From positions 62,001 through 126,000 of the forward strand of contig CABUHI010000002.1 of NCBI GenBank assembly GCA_902491345.1: DNA of 64,000 nt, written 5' to 3'. The DNA comes from an uncultured Collinsella sp. Lineage in GTDB: Bacteria; Actinomycetota; Coriobacteriia; Coriobacteriales; Coriobacteriaceae. The notes beneath the pieces are model-generated. The model worked only from the letters and a program-made list of their open reading frames with translations, made no database searches and was not told where the DNA came from. Shown in pieces: positions 50,055 through 58,509 of the stretch. Position 1 is the stretch's first letter. Each line of letters starts with the position of its first letter. A program made the translations under genes and the position numbers.

Positions 50055-50095
50055 AAAACCTGCCAAAATAAACCTGTCCCTAAATGATAGGTTTT
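50055..50095. repeat. GGGACAG-core palindrome overlapping the pth stop
   Basis: Reverse-strand reading: AAAACCTATCATTTAGGGAC continuing to TTTGGCAGGTTTTATCTGC. It is almost the same as the element behind purF at 22049, with two changes in one arm that weaken the stem. It also begins within the stop codon of the gene. Confidence 0.7.
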
Positions 50096-50723
50096 AGTGC
50101 TTGCCGTTGGCGGAGGCGGCGCCGTTGACATGGTCGCGGGCATAGACCACGCCGTGCACAATCGCCAGGCCGGCGGCGTCGGCCGCGCGGGCGCAGGTGT
50201 CCTGGAAATCCTCGGCCTCGCGGGCGCGCAGCTGCTTAAGCACGTAGTCGGCGACGGCCATCTTGCCGGGAGGGTTGCCGATGCCGGTGCGGATGCGGCT
50301 GAAGTCGCGGCTGCCCATCTTGTCGATGATGGAGCGCAGGCCGTTGTGACCGGCATGGCCGCCGCCCACCTTAACACGCACGTCGCCGGCGGGAATATCG
50401 AGCTCGTCGTGGATTACGAGCAGTTCCTCGGCCTTGATCTTGTACTCGCGGCAGAGCTTGGAGATGGGACCGCCCGAGGTATTCATGTACGACTGCGGCT
50501 TGACCAGCACAATCTGGCGCTTGCCGCCCTCTTCCTCGGGGTCGTTGATGTTGATGAGCGCGACCTCGGCGCCGGCCTGGTTTTTCCAGTACGTGACGCC
50601 GGCCTGACGGGCCAGCTCGTCGATTGCCTTAAAGCCGGCGTTGTGGCGGGTCTCGGCATATTCCTCGCCCGGGTTGCCAAGTCCGGCAACCATGCGAATC
50701 TTAAGCGGCTGTGCAGCTGCCAT
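50094..50723 (-). CDS. pth: peptidyl-tRNA hydrolase
   Basis: Pth frees tRNA from stalled peptidyl-tRNA. The 209-residue protein has MVAGLGNPGEEYAETRHNAGF with the catalytic His, KPQSYMNTSGG, and VIHDELDIPAGDVRVKVGGGHAGHNGLRSI. Length is slightly above normal owing to a C-terminal tail. GGAGGAC precedes the ATG. It lies downstream of prs on the same strand, with the compound hairpin at 50839 between them, as in the common prs-pth gene order. Confidence 0.96.
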   Translation of the reverse strand: MAAAQPLKIRMVAGLGNPGEEYAETRHNAGFKAIDELARQAGVTYWKNQAGAEVALININDPEEEGGKRQIVLVKPQSYMNTSGGPISKLCREYKIKAEELLVIHDELDIPAGDVRVKVGGGHAGHNGLRSIIDKMGSRDFSRIRTGIGNPPGKMAVADYVLKQLRAREAEDFQDTCARAADAAGLAIVHGVVYARDHVNGAASANGKH

Positions 50724-50838
50724 ATTTGTCCTCCGTTACGTAAAAAAGTTCAATCAACGACAAAGGCTACCACGCCCGCCGAAGGCGAGGAAAGGTTGCA
50801 GCAAAGTCATTTCAGAAAACAGCTGCCCCGAGACAGCA

Positions 50839-50943
50839 GGAAGCCCCGGACACGCCGGGAGGGGTTATCAAAGCGAACATCCCGCAGCCGCAAAGCGGCG
50901 AGGACGTTCGCGTGATAACCCCGCAGGCGTGTCCGGGGCTTCC
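50839..50943. repeat. 105-nt compound hairpin between prs and pth
   Basis: Nested perfect helices: GGAAGCCCCGGACACGCC (18 bp, 50839-50856 with 50926-50943), a GGGA/GCA internal loop, GGGGTTATCA (10 bp), GCGAAC/GTTCGC (6 bp) and a tip GCCGC/GCGGC with loop AAA. This is too long and interrupted for a simple terminator, and no T run follows. No other copy was found in the window. Confidence 0.7.
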
Positions 50944-50966
50944 GGAGGGATGCGAGGGTCGAGCGA

Positions 50967-51953
50967 CTACAGCGCGAAGTCGCCGCCGACGAGCGTGGAG
51001 ACGGGCTCCTCGTGGTAAACGGCGGAGATGGCCTGAGCGAACTCCTCGGCGACCGAGATGGTCTTGATCTTGCCGCCGACCTCGACGGGAATGGCGTCGG
51101 TGACGACGCACTCGACGATCGGGGCGTCGTTCAGGCGCTCGATGGCCGGACCGGAGAAGATGCCGTGGGTGGCGCAGACGTAGATGTCGCCAGCGCCCAT
51201 AGCCTTGAGCTCCTTGACGTTGGCGCACAGGGTGCCCGCGGTGTCGATCATGTCGTCATTGATGACGCAGGTCTTGCCCTTGATGTCACCGATGATGCCC
51301 ATGACCTCGGCGGCGTTGTGGCGCGGACGGCCCTTGTGGGCGATGGCCAGGTCGCAGCCGAGCATGTCGGACAGCTTCTTGGCGGCCTTGGCGCGGCCCA
51401 CATCGGGGGAGACGACAACCAGGTTGTCGGTGTCGAAGTGCATGTCGTTGTAGTACTGGCCAAACAGCGGCAGTGCGGACAGGTGGTTAACCGGGATATC
51501 GAAGAAGCCCTGGATCTGGCCCTGGTGCAGGTCGAGGGTGATGATGCGGTTGACGCCGGCGCGCTCGAGCAGGTTGGCGACGAGGCGGGCGGTGATGGGC
51601 TCACGCGGGCCGGCCTTGCGGTCCTGGCGGGCATAGCCGTAGTGGGTGATAACGGCGGTGATGGAGCGGGCGGATGCGCGCTTGGCAGCGTCGGTGGCGA
51701 TGAGCAGCTCCATGAGCATGTCGTTGACGTTGCCGCCGGCCACGGACTGAATCAGGAAGACGTCGGCGCCGCGGACGGTCTCGTCGTAGCGGGCGTAAAT
51801 CTCACCGTTGGCGAACTGCTTTAGCGTAAGGCCCGAAAGCTCGACCCCAAGGTACTCAGCGATCTTCTGAGCGAGGGGACGGTTGGAGGAACCGGAATAC
51901 ACGCGGATGGACTTGCGCATATTCTCCGACTTCTCGGGATCATTAATCGGCAT
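50967..51953 (-). CDS. prs: ribose-phosphate pyrophosphokinase
   Basis: Prs makes PRPP from ribose 5-phosphate and ATP, feeding the purine and pyrimidine genes in this window. The 328-residue protein has the signatures YARQDRKAGPREPITARLVA, DLHQGQIQGFFDIPVNHL and the PRPP loop VINDDMIDTAGTL. Length is normal. AAAGGAG lies 8 bases before the ATG. A promoter lies at 51998-52025. It probably shares a transcript with pth. Confidence 0.97.
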   Translation of the reverse strand: MPINDPEKSENMRKSIRVYSGSSNRPLAQKIAEYLGVELSGLTLKQFANGEIYARYDETVRGADVFLIQSVAGGNVNDMLMELLIATDAAKRASARSITAVITHYGYARQDRKAGPREPITARLVANLLERAGVNRIITLDLHQGQIQGFFDIPVNHLSALPLFGQYYNDMHFDTDNLVVVSPDVGRAKAAKKLSDMLGCDLAIAHKGRPRHNAAEVMGIIGDIKGKTCVINDDMIDTAGTLCANVKELKAMGAGDIYVCATHGIFSGPAIERLNDAPIVECVVTDAIPVEVGGKIKTISVAEEFAQAISAVYHEEPVSTLVGGDFAL

Positions 51954-51997
51954 TACCCTTCTCCTTTATATCGAATGCCATATAGATGCCTTTTTGC

Positions 51998-52025
51998 ATT
52001 GTAACCGCGCGACGGGGTTTATCGA
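51998..52025 (-). promoter_or_regulatory. promoter of prs
   Basis: On the reverse strand, TCGATA and TACAAT are 16 bases apart, with the -10 ending 44 bases before the prs start. Confidence 0.5.
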
Positions 52026-52095
52026 GTCTTGATAACGCCTTTACCGTCAACGGACACGAACCGACCACTCATCCGGTCGCGCAGGCCACGATAGA

Positions 52096-52128
52096 AAAAG
52101 GAGCCGTCCCCATGGAACAGCTCCTTTT
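52096..52128 (-). terminator. terminator of glmU
   Basis: On the reverse strand, AAAAGGAGC and GCTCCTTTT pair around a 15-nt loop, followed by TCTATC. It lies 16 bases after the glmU stop. Confidence 0.8.
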
Positions 52129-52143
52129 GTGCTTGGCAAAACG

Positions 52144-53556
52144 TTATGCCTCGTCGTCCTCGTGCAGACGGCGGCGATAATCGGCGGCCCAGCCCTCAAT
52201 GTTTACCTGACGGGCGCGACCCAGGCCGAGTGCGTCGGCCGGGACCGGCTCGGTGATGACAGAGCCGGCGGCCACAAGCGCGCCGTCGCCGATCTGGGCG
52301 GGCGCGACCATCATGGTGTCGGAGCCGATGAAGGCATCCTTGCCGATGACGGTCTTGTGCTTGTGCACGCCGTCGTAGTTGCAGGTGATGGAGCCCGCGC
52401 CCACGTTGACGCCGGAGCCCATGGTGGTGTCGCCGATGTAGGACAGGTGCGGCACCTTGGAGCCCTCGCCGATCGTGGACTTCTTGATCTCCACGTGCGT
52501 GCCGGCCTTGGAGCCGTCGAGCATGTGGGTGCCCGGGCGCAGATAGGCGCGCGGGCCGCAGTCGACGCCGTTCTCGATGACGGCCTCGATGGCGATGGTC
52601 TCATCGATGACGCAGCCGCTGCCGACGGTGGTGTCGGTGAGGCGGCTGTTGGGGCCGAGCTGGCACTCCTCACCCACGGTGACGATGCCGATCAGGTGCG
52701 TCTGCGGCCACACGACGGTGTCGCGGCCGATGACGGCATCGGGGCCGATCCAGGCCTGCGTGGGGTCGATGAAGGTAACGCCCTCGGCCATCCAGTGCTC
52801 GTTGATGCGGTCGCGCGCGATGGCGGTGAGCTGCGCGAGCTGGATGCGGCTGTTGACGCCCAGGCCGTCGCGGTAGTCGTCGCAGTGGAAGATGGAGACG
52901 GCCTGGCCGTGGCCTTTGAGGATCTCGAGCATGTCGGGCAGGTAGTACTCGGACTGCGCGTTGTCGTTGCCGATCTCGTTGATGTGGGCGGCGAGCTGCG
53001 CGCCGTCAAAGGCGTAGCAGCCGGCGTTGCACTCGAGCAGCGTGGCGGCCTGCTCGGGCGTGCAGTCCTTCTGCTCGATGATACGCTCGATCTGACCATC
53101 GGCGCCCAGCTTGATGCGGCCGTAGCCGAAGGGGTCGGGCGGGGTCATGGTCATGACGGTGCAGGCGAGCTCGCCGGTGGCGACGGTCTGCGCGAACTTG
53201 GCAACGGTGTCGGCGGTGATGAGCGGCAGGTCGCCGTTGAGCACGACGACCGGGCCTTGCGTGATGCCGCAGGCCTCGAGCGCGACCTTGACGGCGTGGC
53301 CGGTGCCCAGACGCTCGGTCTGCTCGACGCACTCGACCTTGGTGGCGCTGTTGGCGTAGGCGCCGTCGATGAGGGCGCGCATCTCGTCGGCGTGGCTGCC
53401 GATGACGACCACGACGCGGCTGCAGCCGGCCTTGATGGTAGCGTCGACGATCCACTGGACCATGGGCTTGCCCAGGATCTTGTGCGAAACCTTGCAGTGG
53501 TTCGACTTCATGCGGGTGCCCTCGCCGGCGGCGAGGATAATTGCGGTTGCGTCCAT
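52144..53556 (-). CDS. glmU: bifunctional N-acetylglucosamine-1-phosphate uridyltransferase / glucosamine-1-phosphate acetyltransferase
   Basis: GlmU makes UDP-GlcNAc for the cell wall. The 470-residue protein has an N-terminal nucleotidyltransferase domain (ILAAGEGTRMKSNHCK, VVLNGDLPLI) and a C-terminal left-handed beta helix of hexapeptide repeats (about 255-450) with RPGTHMLDGSKAGTHVEIKK and CNYDGVHKHKT. The start is the ATG at 53556 with AGGAG 6 bases upstream; the frame stays open upstream to 53766, but that part runs into the ecfT side and lacks family residues. Confidence 0.96.
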   Translation of the reverse strand: MDATAIILAAGEGTRMKSNHCKVSHKILGKPMVQWIVDATIKAGCSRVVVVIGSHADEMRALIDGAYANSATKVECVEQTERLGTGHAVKVALEACGITQGPVVVLNGDLPLITADTVAKFAQTVATGELACTVMTMTPPDPFGYGRIKLGADGQIERIIEQKDCTPEQAATLLECNAGCYAFDGAQLAAHINEIGNDNAQSEYYLPDMLEILKGHGQAVSIFHCDDYRDGLGVNSRIQLAQLTAIARDRINEHWMAEGVTFIDPTQAWIGPDAVIGRDTVVWPQTHLIGIVTVGEECQLGPNSRLTDTTVGSGCVIDETIAIEAVIENGVDCGPRAYLRPGTHMLDGSKAGTHVEIKKSTIGEGSKVPHLSYIGDTTMGSGVNVGAGSITCNYDGVHKHKTVIGKDAFIGSDTMMVAPAQIGDGALVAAGSVITEPVPADALGLGRARQVNIEGWAADYRRRLHEDDEA

Positions 53557-53588
53557 GTGATCTCCTGTTACGTTATAGAGACGTGTGT

Positions 53589-53616
53589 TTGGAAACGATA
53601 CACGGCGCAATATGAT
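53589..53616 (+). promoter_or_regulatory. predicted promoter of the ecfT-ecfA unit
   Basis: TTGGAA and TATGAT are 16 bases apart. The -10 ends about 140 bases before the proposed GTG start of ecfT, so a long leader or a more upstream start is possible. Confidence 0.35.
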
Positions 53617-53755
53617 ACCGCAGGCATATGTTGAGCGCGTAGCGATTGGTTTGCGGCGGTTGAGGCTTGCGCCGCCGGCGTGGCGTTTGCGCTGCTTGCG
53701 TGCGGCATTGGCGGTGCTGCGGAGCTGTCGTTTGAGCGAGGGGACGGGGGTGCCC

Positions 53756-54643
53756 GTGGACAACATACAAGAGGAGTTTGGCGGCGAGCCCGTCGCGGCG
53801 TTCTCGATGTCGCATCCGGCTGTGCCGGCACTCTATATAGTGCTGACGCTGGGGCTCACCATGTTCTCGATGCAACCGGTGCTGATTGCGCTGTCGCTTG
53901 CGGGCGGGCTGGCGTATGGATTTGCGACGCGTGGGGCTGCCCGCACGCTGGGCGCACTTCGCTGGCAGCTGCCGGTGATTTTGATTATCGCGCTGGTCAA
54001 TCCGCTGTTTAGCGCTTCGGGTTCGACGGAGCTGCTTCGCATCGGCGTGCGCGCGGTGTATCTGGAGAGCATGGTATATGGCCTGTGCATGGGCGGACTG
54101 TTTGTGGCGAGCGTGCTGTGGTTTGAGGCCGCGGCATCGATGCTCGAATACGACAAGGTGCTTGCGCTTTTGGGTAACGCCGCGCCGGTGATCGCGCTCA
54201 TGATCTCGATGTGCATGCGGCTTATCCCGCAGTTTTTGCGCCGCGGCCGCACGGTGCTGGCGGTGCAGGATGCGATTGATGTGCCGGACCGCGCGCCGGC
54301 CGATCCCGTGCGTTCGCGTTTGCGGGCATCGAGTGTGTTGATGGGCTGGGGCATGGAAGATTCGCTGGAGCGTGCGGACGCCATGCGCTCCCGTGGGTGG
54401 GGCGCCGCGACGCGTCGAACGACGTATGCGCGGTATCGGCTGGGGCGCGGCGATGTTGCCGCGCTGGTTGGACTTGCGCTGTTTGGCGTGGTCACGGTGG
54501 CAGTGGCGTGGACCGCGACGACGCAGTATTCGTTTTATCCGCAGCTCTCGGTGCCGGCGCCGTGGCCGGGCTATGTCGTGTACGCTGCCTGGATGGTGCT
54601 GCCTTACGCGTTGCACGCGATTGATGAGAAGAGGTTTGGCTGA
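53756..54643 (+). CDS. ecfT: ECF transporter transmembrane T component
   Basis: EcfT couples ATP hydrolysis to substrate-binding S components in vitamin import. The 295-residue product has four or five membrane helices, a cytoplasmic segment with two short Ala-Arg-Gly-type motifs (ERADAMRSRGW near residue 205) that contact the ATPases, and a C-terminal helix pair. The frame is open from 53585, but upstream residues are Arg/Leu-rich and not family-like; a GTG at 53756 with GGGGG before it is my start, and ATG at 53810 is an alternative. It overlaps the ATPase gene by one base. Confidence 0.85.
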   Translation: MDNIQEEFGGEPVAAFSMSHPAVPALYIVLTLGLTMFSMQPVLIALSLAGGLAYGFATRGAARTLGALRWQLPVILIIALVNPLFSASGSTELLRIGVRAVYLESMVYGLCMGGLFVASVLWFEAAASMLEYDKVLALLGNAAPVIALMISMCMRLIPQFLRRGRTVLAVQDAIDVPDRAPADPVRSRLRASSVLMGWGMEDSLERADAMRSRGWGAATRRTTYARYRLGRGDVAALVGLALFGVVTVAVAWTATTQYSFYPQLSVPAPWPGYVVYAAWMVLPYALHAIDEKRFG

Positions 54644-56286
54644 TGGCTCGGTTGGATAGGGGCCCGGTGTCGGGCGCGGCGTGCGGCCCGGATATGCCGG
54701 CGATTGAGGTGCGGAGCCTGAGCTTTGCCTACCCCGATGCTGATGCTGCGGTGCTCGAGGGGCTCGACTGGTCTGTTCCCCAAGGTGCGTTTGCGCTGCT
54801 TGTTGGCGGTACCGGTTCGGGCAAGTCGACGCTGCTGTCGCTGCTCAAGCCCGAGATCGCTCCAGCGGGCGAGCGCACTGGTGATGCGCGCGTGCTGGGC
54901 GAGCCCGTCGCCGACATGGATGTGCGGGCATCGGCGGAGCGCGTGGGCTACGTGTTTCAAGACCCCGAGAACCAAATCGTGTGCGAGACCGTGTGGCACG
55001 AGATGGCGTTTGGCTTGGAAAATCTGGGCATGTCGCGCGACGAGATGCACCGTCGCGTTGCCGAGACCAGCTATTTCTTTGGGCTAGAGGATTGGCTCCA
55101 CCGTGATACCGACACGCTTTCGGGCGGTCGCAAACAGCTGCTGTCGTTGGCGGCCGTTCTGGCGCTGCGCCCGCGCGTGTTGCTGCTCGACGAGCCCACG
55201 TCTCAGCTTGATCCGGTTGCGGAGAAGAATTTTCTGCACGCGCTGTTTCGCGTGAATCGCGAGTTGGGCTGCACGGTGGTCGTGGCAACGCATCAGCCGC
55301 GCCCGATGCTCGAATACGCGACGTGTGCGTACCGGATTGAGGGCTGTCGCGTGCGCGATGTGGCGGATATGGCTTCTTTGGGACGCCGAGAACCGCTGTT
55401 TTTCGATGGTATGCCGGGGTGGGGTGCCACCCGACGTGCAAAAAACGGAGTATTCAGCAGACGCGAGGGCGATTTGGGCTCTATGGGGCCGTCCGAGGAT
55501 GTGCCGGGCGCTAAAAACAGCTCGGAATTGGACAAATCGTCCGCATTTGTGGTGCAGAAGTCGCTAAGGAACAGCTCGGAAGCCTCTTTGCACACGGACG
55601 GAAGCAGAATACTCCAAAAAATGCACGGCGGGTCGGCTACCACCCTGTCGGAGGCCTGGTTTCGCTACGATCGCGCGGGCGGTTGGGTGCTGCGCGGGCT
55701 CGATGCGGCGTTCTCGGCTGGCGCGGTGCATGCGGTTGTTGGCGGTAACGGCTGCGGCAAGTCGACAATGCTTTCGGTGCTGGCCAAGACGGTCAAGTTA
55801 CAGCGTGGGCATATGGAGCGCGGGGCGGCCTCGGCAGCGCTGCTGCCTCAGAATCCCAAGGCGTTGCTGGTTGCCGAGACGGTGCGCGACGAGCTGATGG
55901 AATGGGCTTCGACCTGCGGATATGACGAGGCTGCGGCGCGGGAGCGCGCGGCGAGCCTGGGGCTGTCGGGCTTGGATGGGTGCCACCCGTACGATCTTTC
56001 GGGCGGGCAGCGTCAACTGCTTGCGTTGGCAAAGCTGCTGCTGATCGGCCCCGAGCTGCTATTGCTCGATGAGCCCACCAAGGGTCTAGACCTGGCCAGC
56101 CGCCGCATCATCGCCCGCGCTCTGCGTGACCATGCGAAGTCTGGCGGCACCGTCATCATGGCCACGCACGATCTGGATTTTGCCGAGCAGGTTGCCGATG
56201 ACATTGCCATGATGTTCGACGGTGAGATTGCCTGCATGGAGCCGCCGGCCGACTTCTTTGCCGACAACGTGTTTTATAGGGCGTAG
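54643..56286 (+). CDS. ECF transporter ATPase, fused A1 and A2 domains
   Basis: The 547-residue protein has two complete ATPase domains: the first with GGTGSGKST, LSGGRKQL, VLLLDEPTSQLDP; the second (from about 340) with GGNGCGKST, LSGGQRQL, LLLLDEPTKGLDL. It would serve as both EcfA1 and EcfA2 for the T component upstream. The linker (about 260-330) is Ser-rich and contains an in-frame inverted-repeat element at 55429-55631. The ATG overlaps the ecfT stop (TGATG). Convergent with the LuxR gene after 26 bases. Confidence 0.9.
   Translation: MARLDRGPVSGAACGPDMPAIEVRSLSFAYPDADAAVLEGLDWSVPQGAFALLVGGTGSGKSTLLSLLKPEIAPAGERTGDARVLGEPVADMDVRASAERVGYVFQDPENQIVCETVWHEMAFGLENLGMSRDEMHRRVAETSYFFGLEDWLHRDTDTLSGGRKQLLSLAAVLALRPRVLLLDEPTSQLDPVAEKNFLHALFRVNRELGCTVVVATHQPRPMLEYATCAYRIEGCRVRDVADMASLGRREPLFFDGMPGWGATRRAKNGVFSRREGDLGSMGPSEDVPGAKNSSELDKSSAFVVQKSLRNSSEASLHTDGSRILQKMHGGSATTLSEAWFRYDRAGGWVLRGLDAAFSAGAVHAVVGGNGCGKSTMLSVLAKTVKLQRGHMERGAASAALLPQNPKALLVAETVRDELMEWASTCGYDEAAARERAASLGLSGLDGCHPYDLSGGQRQLLALAKLLLIGPELLLLDEPTKGLDLASRRIIARALRDHAKSGGTVIMATHDLDFAEQVADDIAMMFDGEIACMEPPADFFADNVFYRA
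55429..55631. repeat. inverted-repeat element inserted in frame in the ECF ATPase linker
   Basis: The ends match: CCCGACGTGCA with TGCACGGCGGG, and GGAGTATTC (55447-55455) with GAATACTCC (55607-55615). The interior is A/T-richer than the gene and has AACAGCTCGGAA twice. The encoded residues look unlike either ATPase domain. The length adds about 68 codons without breaking the frame. Confidence 0.6.
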
Positions 56287-56312
56287 GTGCATCGACGCCG
56301 CCGCGCTTGGGC

Positions 56313-57095
56313 TTACTGTTTGAGTGCCGTGTACTGTTGAAGGAGCGCCATGAGCCCAACGCGGCTGTTGACCCGCGTCTTTCGAAAGATATTCTCCAGG
56401 TGCTTTTTAACGGTGCCGGTGCTGATACAGAGCTCTTCGGCAATGGCCGCGTTGTCCATGCCCGATAGCACACAGCGGCATACGTCGATTTCGCGCGCCG
56501 AGACATCGTAGTCATGGGCGAACACCACCTCGGATGAGCTGCGGTCGGCCCGGACGCGCCATTTGGATAGGCGATTGGTAAGGTGGGGCTCGACCAGCTC
56601 CAGAATCTGGACTTCGCGGTCGGTGAAGTCGCCTTCCTCTTTTTTGCGATTGAGATTGAGCGATCCCAAAAAGCCCTCATCGTTAAAGAAACTCACGTTG
56701 ACGACATGACGGCCGCCAAGGTAGTCCTTCATATAGCTACTCTCGATATCGCCGGGGCTGAGCTGGTCGGATTCGCGCAGCACCGTCGAGCGCGTGAGGT
56801 TGCGATGCGCGACGATCATATCCTGTTGCCAGTACTCTTCGGTGTAGCGCTCGAGCATCCCGGCGGGGACGTCGATGCCGAGCGGGTCGAGAAAGACGCG
56901 CGTCTTCCATTCCTGCGGGGTGGAAACGAGGTCTTTGGAAAGATCGCTCAGGAAAAACGCTGCCGACTCGTAGGGGATAAGAAAACGCAACTTCTTGAGG
57001 ATGGTCGACCGGAATTCTCGGTCGTTGTCGATGGAATTAATCGAAAGCACAAGATCGTTTAAGCAGAGCCACTCGGAATCGGACAGAAAGCTCAA
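56313..57095 (-). CDS. LuxR-family transcription regulator with N-terminal sensor domain
   Basis: The 260-residue protein has a C-terminal LuxR DNA-binding domain (about 190-255: DVSAREIDVCRCVLSGMDNA, IAEELCISTGTVKKHLENIF) and an N-terminal domain of about 170 residues with a GAF-like pattern (KLRFLIPYESAAFFLSDLS, FFNDEGFLGSLNLNRK). It likely binds a small molecule. The start is TTG at 57095 with GGAGG 5 bases upstream. It is divergent from the MFS-amidohydrolase-MFS genes across 200 bp, so it probably controls them. Confidence 0.87.
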   Translation of the reverse strand: MSFLSDSEWLCLNDLVLSINSIDNDREFRSTILKKLRFLIPYESAAFFLSDLSKDLVSTPQEWKTRVFLDPLGIDVPAGMLERYTEEYWQQDMIVAHRNLTRSTVLRESDQLSPGDIESSYMKDYLGGRHVVNVSFFNDEGFLGSLNLNRKKEEGDFTDREVQILELVEPHLTNRLSKWRVRADRSSSEVVFAHDYDVSAREIDVCRCVLSGMDNAAIAEELCISTGTVKKHLENIFRKTRVNSRVGLMALLQQYTALKQ

Positions 57096-57149
57096 GATGA
57101 CCTCCGATGAAATTGCGTAGGGTTTAAGCTGGCGTTTTAGCTATTTAGC

Positions 57150-57162
57150 GTAGTGATACTAC
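57150..57162. promoter_or_regulatory. candidate LuxR operator, GTAGT-GAT-ACTAC
   Basis: A perfect dyad with 5-base arms in the divergent region, 55 bases from the LuxR start and 134 from the MFS start. CTCCTTTTTTCG follows. Confidence 0.4.
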
Positions 57163-57295
57163 TCCTTTTTTCGCATGATGATAAGCCGGATGCCGAATGG
57201 TTTCGGTGAAGGGTCAATCGCAAAATGTGGGCACCGAAGAGCCAGGGCCCGGCTCTCCAAGCTGTCTGAATACTCGACTAACCAAAGGAGTCATC

Positions 57296-58507
57296 ATGGA
57301 AGAGAAGCTTCCTTCATGGCGCTGGGCGATCGTTTCGGTCGTTTGCTTGCTGTGCTTTATGGCTAACTACATGCAGTACCAGGTCTCGGCGCTCGCCGTC
57401 GAGGTCATGCCGATGCTCAACATCGATACCGTCGGCTTCTCGATGCTGTTCCTCGTCCCCATGCTTACTGCTGTCTTCTTCTCGATTCCGCTGGGCGCCC
57501 TCGGTGACCGCATCGGTTCCAAGAAGGTCGTTGCGGTCTGCACCGCAATTTCGGTTGCCGGCGGCTTCCTCCGCTGCTTTACGCTCGACTCGTTCACGAT
57601 GCAGATGGTGTCGATGTTCCTGATCGGCATGGGCATCTCGGCGCTCAACGCCAACCTCATCAAGGTGCTCGGCACGTGGTTCCGCGAGCAGACCGGCTTT
57701 GCCATGGGCTTGTTCTACGCCGCTTCGTGCGTCGCCATCGTCGTCGCCCAGATCTGCGCCGGCATGTTCGGTAGCGTTTTCAACTCCTACATGGTTGCCG
57801 CTGTCGCCATGACCATCTCCTGGGTCCTTTGGATCGTACTCGACCGTGACGTGCCCGAGGGTCAGCCGCTTCCCGAGCCCGAGCCCGTGCTCGACTACCT
57901 CAAGGTCGCCATCAAGAGCCCCGGCGTGTGGCTGATCTCCATCGGCGTTGGCTTTGGCCTCGCCTCCACCACTGCCTATGCCGGCTTCCTGCCCCAGGCG
58001 CTCCAGCTCGGCAAGGGCATCGATGCCGCTACCGCCGGCTTCATGGCCGCCATCGTCACCGTCGGCAGCTTCTTCGGCTGCATCGTGGGACCTGCTTTCT
58101 GCGACAAGCTTGGCAAGTTCAAGGGCTTCCTCATCGTCACCACGCTCATCGGCGCTGTCTCGATGTTCGTGACGTGGTACACCCCCGTCGGCTTCCTGCT
58201 GTGGGCGATCCTGGTCACCAACGGCTTCTTCACCGCCATCAACGGTCCGATCATGCAGTCCATGCCGGTTCTGCTCCCCGAGATCGGCGACACGTACGCC
58301 GGTTCCGCTGGCGGCATCGTTGGCACCATCTCCCTGCTCATGAGCTACTTCCTGCCCATCGGCATCTCCGCTGTCGCCGGCGCCGACTACACCATGAACA
58401 TGGGCCTCGAGAGCCTCTGCTTCCTGCTTTCCGTGGTGCCGGTCTTCTTCCTGCCCGAGCTCGGCCGCAAGGCTATGCAGGCTGCCGCCGCTAAGGACGG
58501 CGAGTAA
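57296..58507 (+). CDS. MFS transporter 1
   Basis: The 403-residue protein has twelve predicted membrane helices with the loop 2-3 signature GALGDRIGSKKVV. ANYMQYQVSALA and GPIMQSMPVLLPEIGDTYAGSAGG recur in the second MFS protein of the locus (as ANYAQYQVSGLA and GPVVQSLPYMLP), so the two are paralogs. The substrate is unknown; the amidohydrolase gene 2 bases after its stop suggests an amide or derivatised amino acid. ATG at 57296 follows AAAGGAG; the frame from 57197 has no ribosome site. Confidence 0.88.
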   Translation: MEEKLPSWRWAIVSVVCLLCFMANYMQYQVSALAVEVMPMLNIDTVGFSMLFLVPMLTAVFFSIPLGALGDRIGSKKVVAVCTAISVAGGFLRCFTLDSFTMQMVSMFLIGMGISALNANLIKVLGTWFREQTGFAMGLFYAASCVAIVVAQICAGMFGSVFNSYMVAAVAMTISWVLWIVLDRDVPEGQPLPEPEPVLDYLKVAIKSPGVWLISIGVGFGLASTTAYAGFLPQALQLGKGIDAATAGFMAAIVTVGSFFGCIVGPAFCDKLGKFKGFLIVTTLIGAVSMFVTWYTPVGFLLWAILVTNGFFTAINGPIMQSMPVLLPEIGDTYAGSAGGIVGTISLLMSYFLPIGISAVAGADYTMNMGLESLCFLLSVVPVFFLPELGRKAMQAAAAKDGE

Positions 58508-58509
58508 TC

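Larger units (their letters stand above)
49720..50093. other. gap with promoter of nfnA and several hairpins
   Basis: No gene is supported in these 374 bp. It contains the reverse-strand TATAAT for nfnA, a GGGCAG element at 49892-49928, the terminator palindrome at 49945-49988 and most of the GGGACAG palindrome at 50055-50095. Confidence 0.6.

Noticed and set aside
52129..53634. 501-codon forward ORF opposite glmU
   Set aside because: Antisense to an intact GlmU with all signatures; Val/Asp/Gly-rich shadow.
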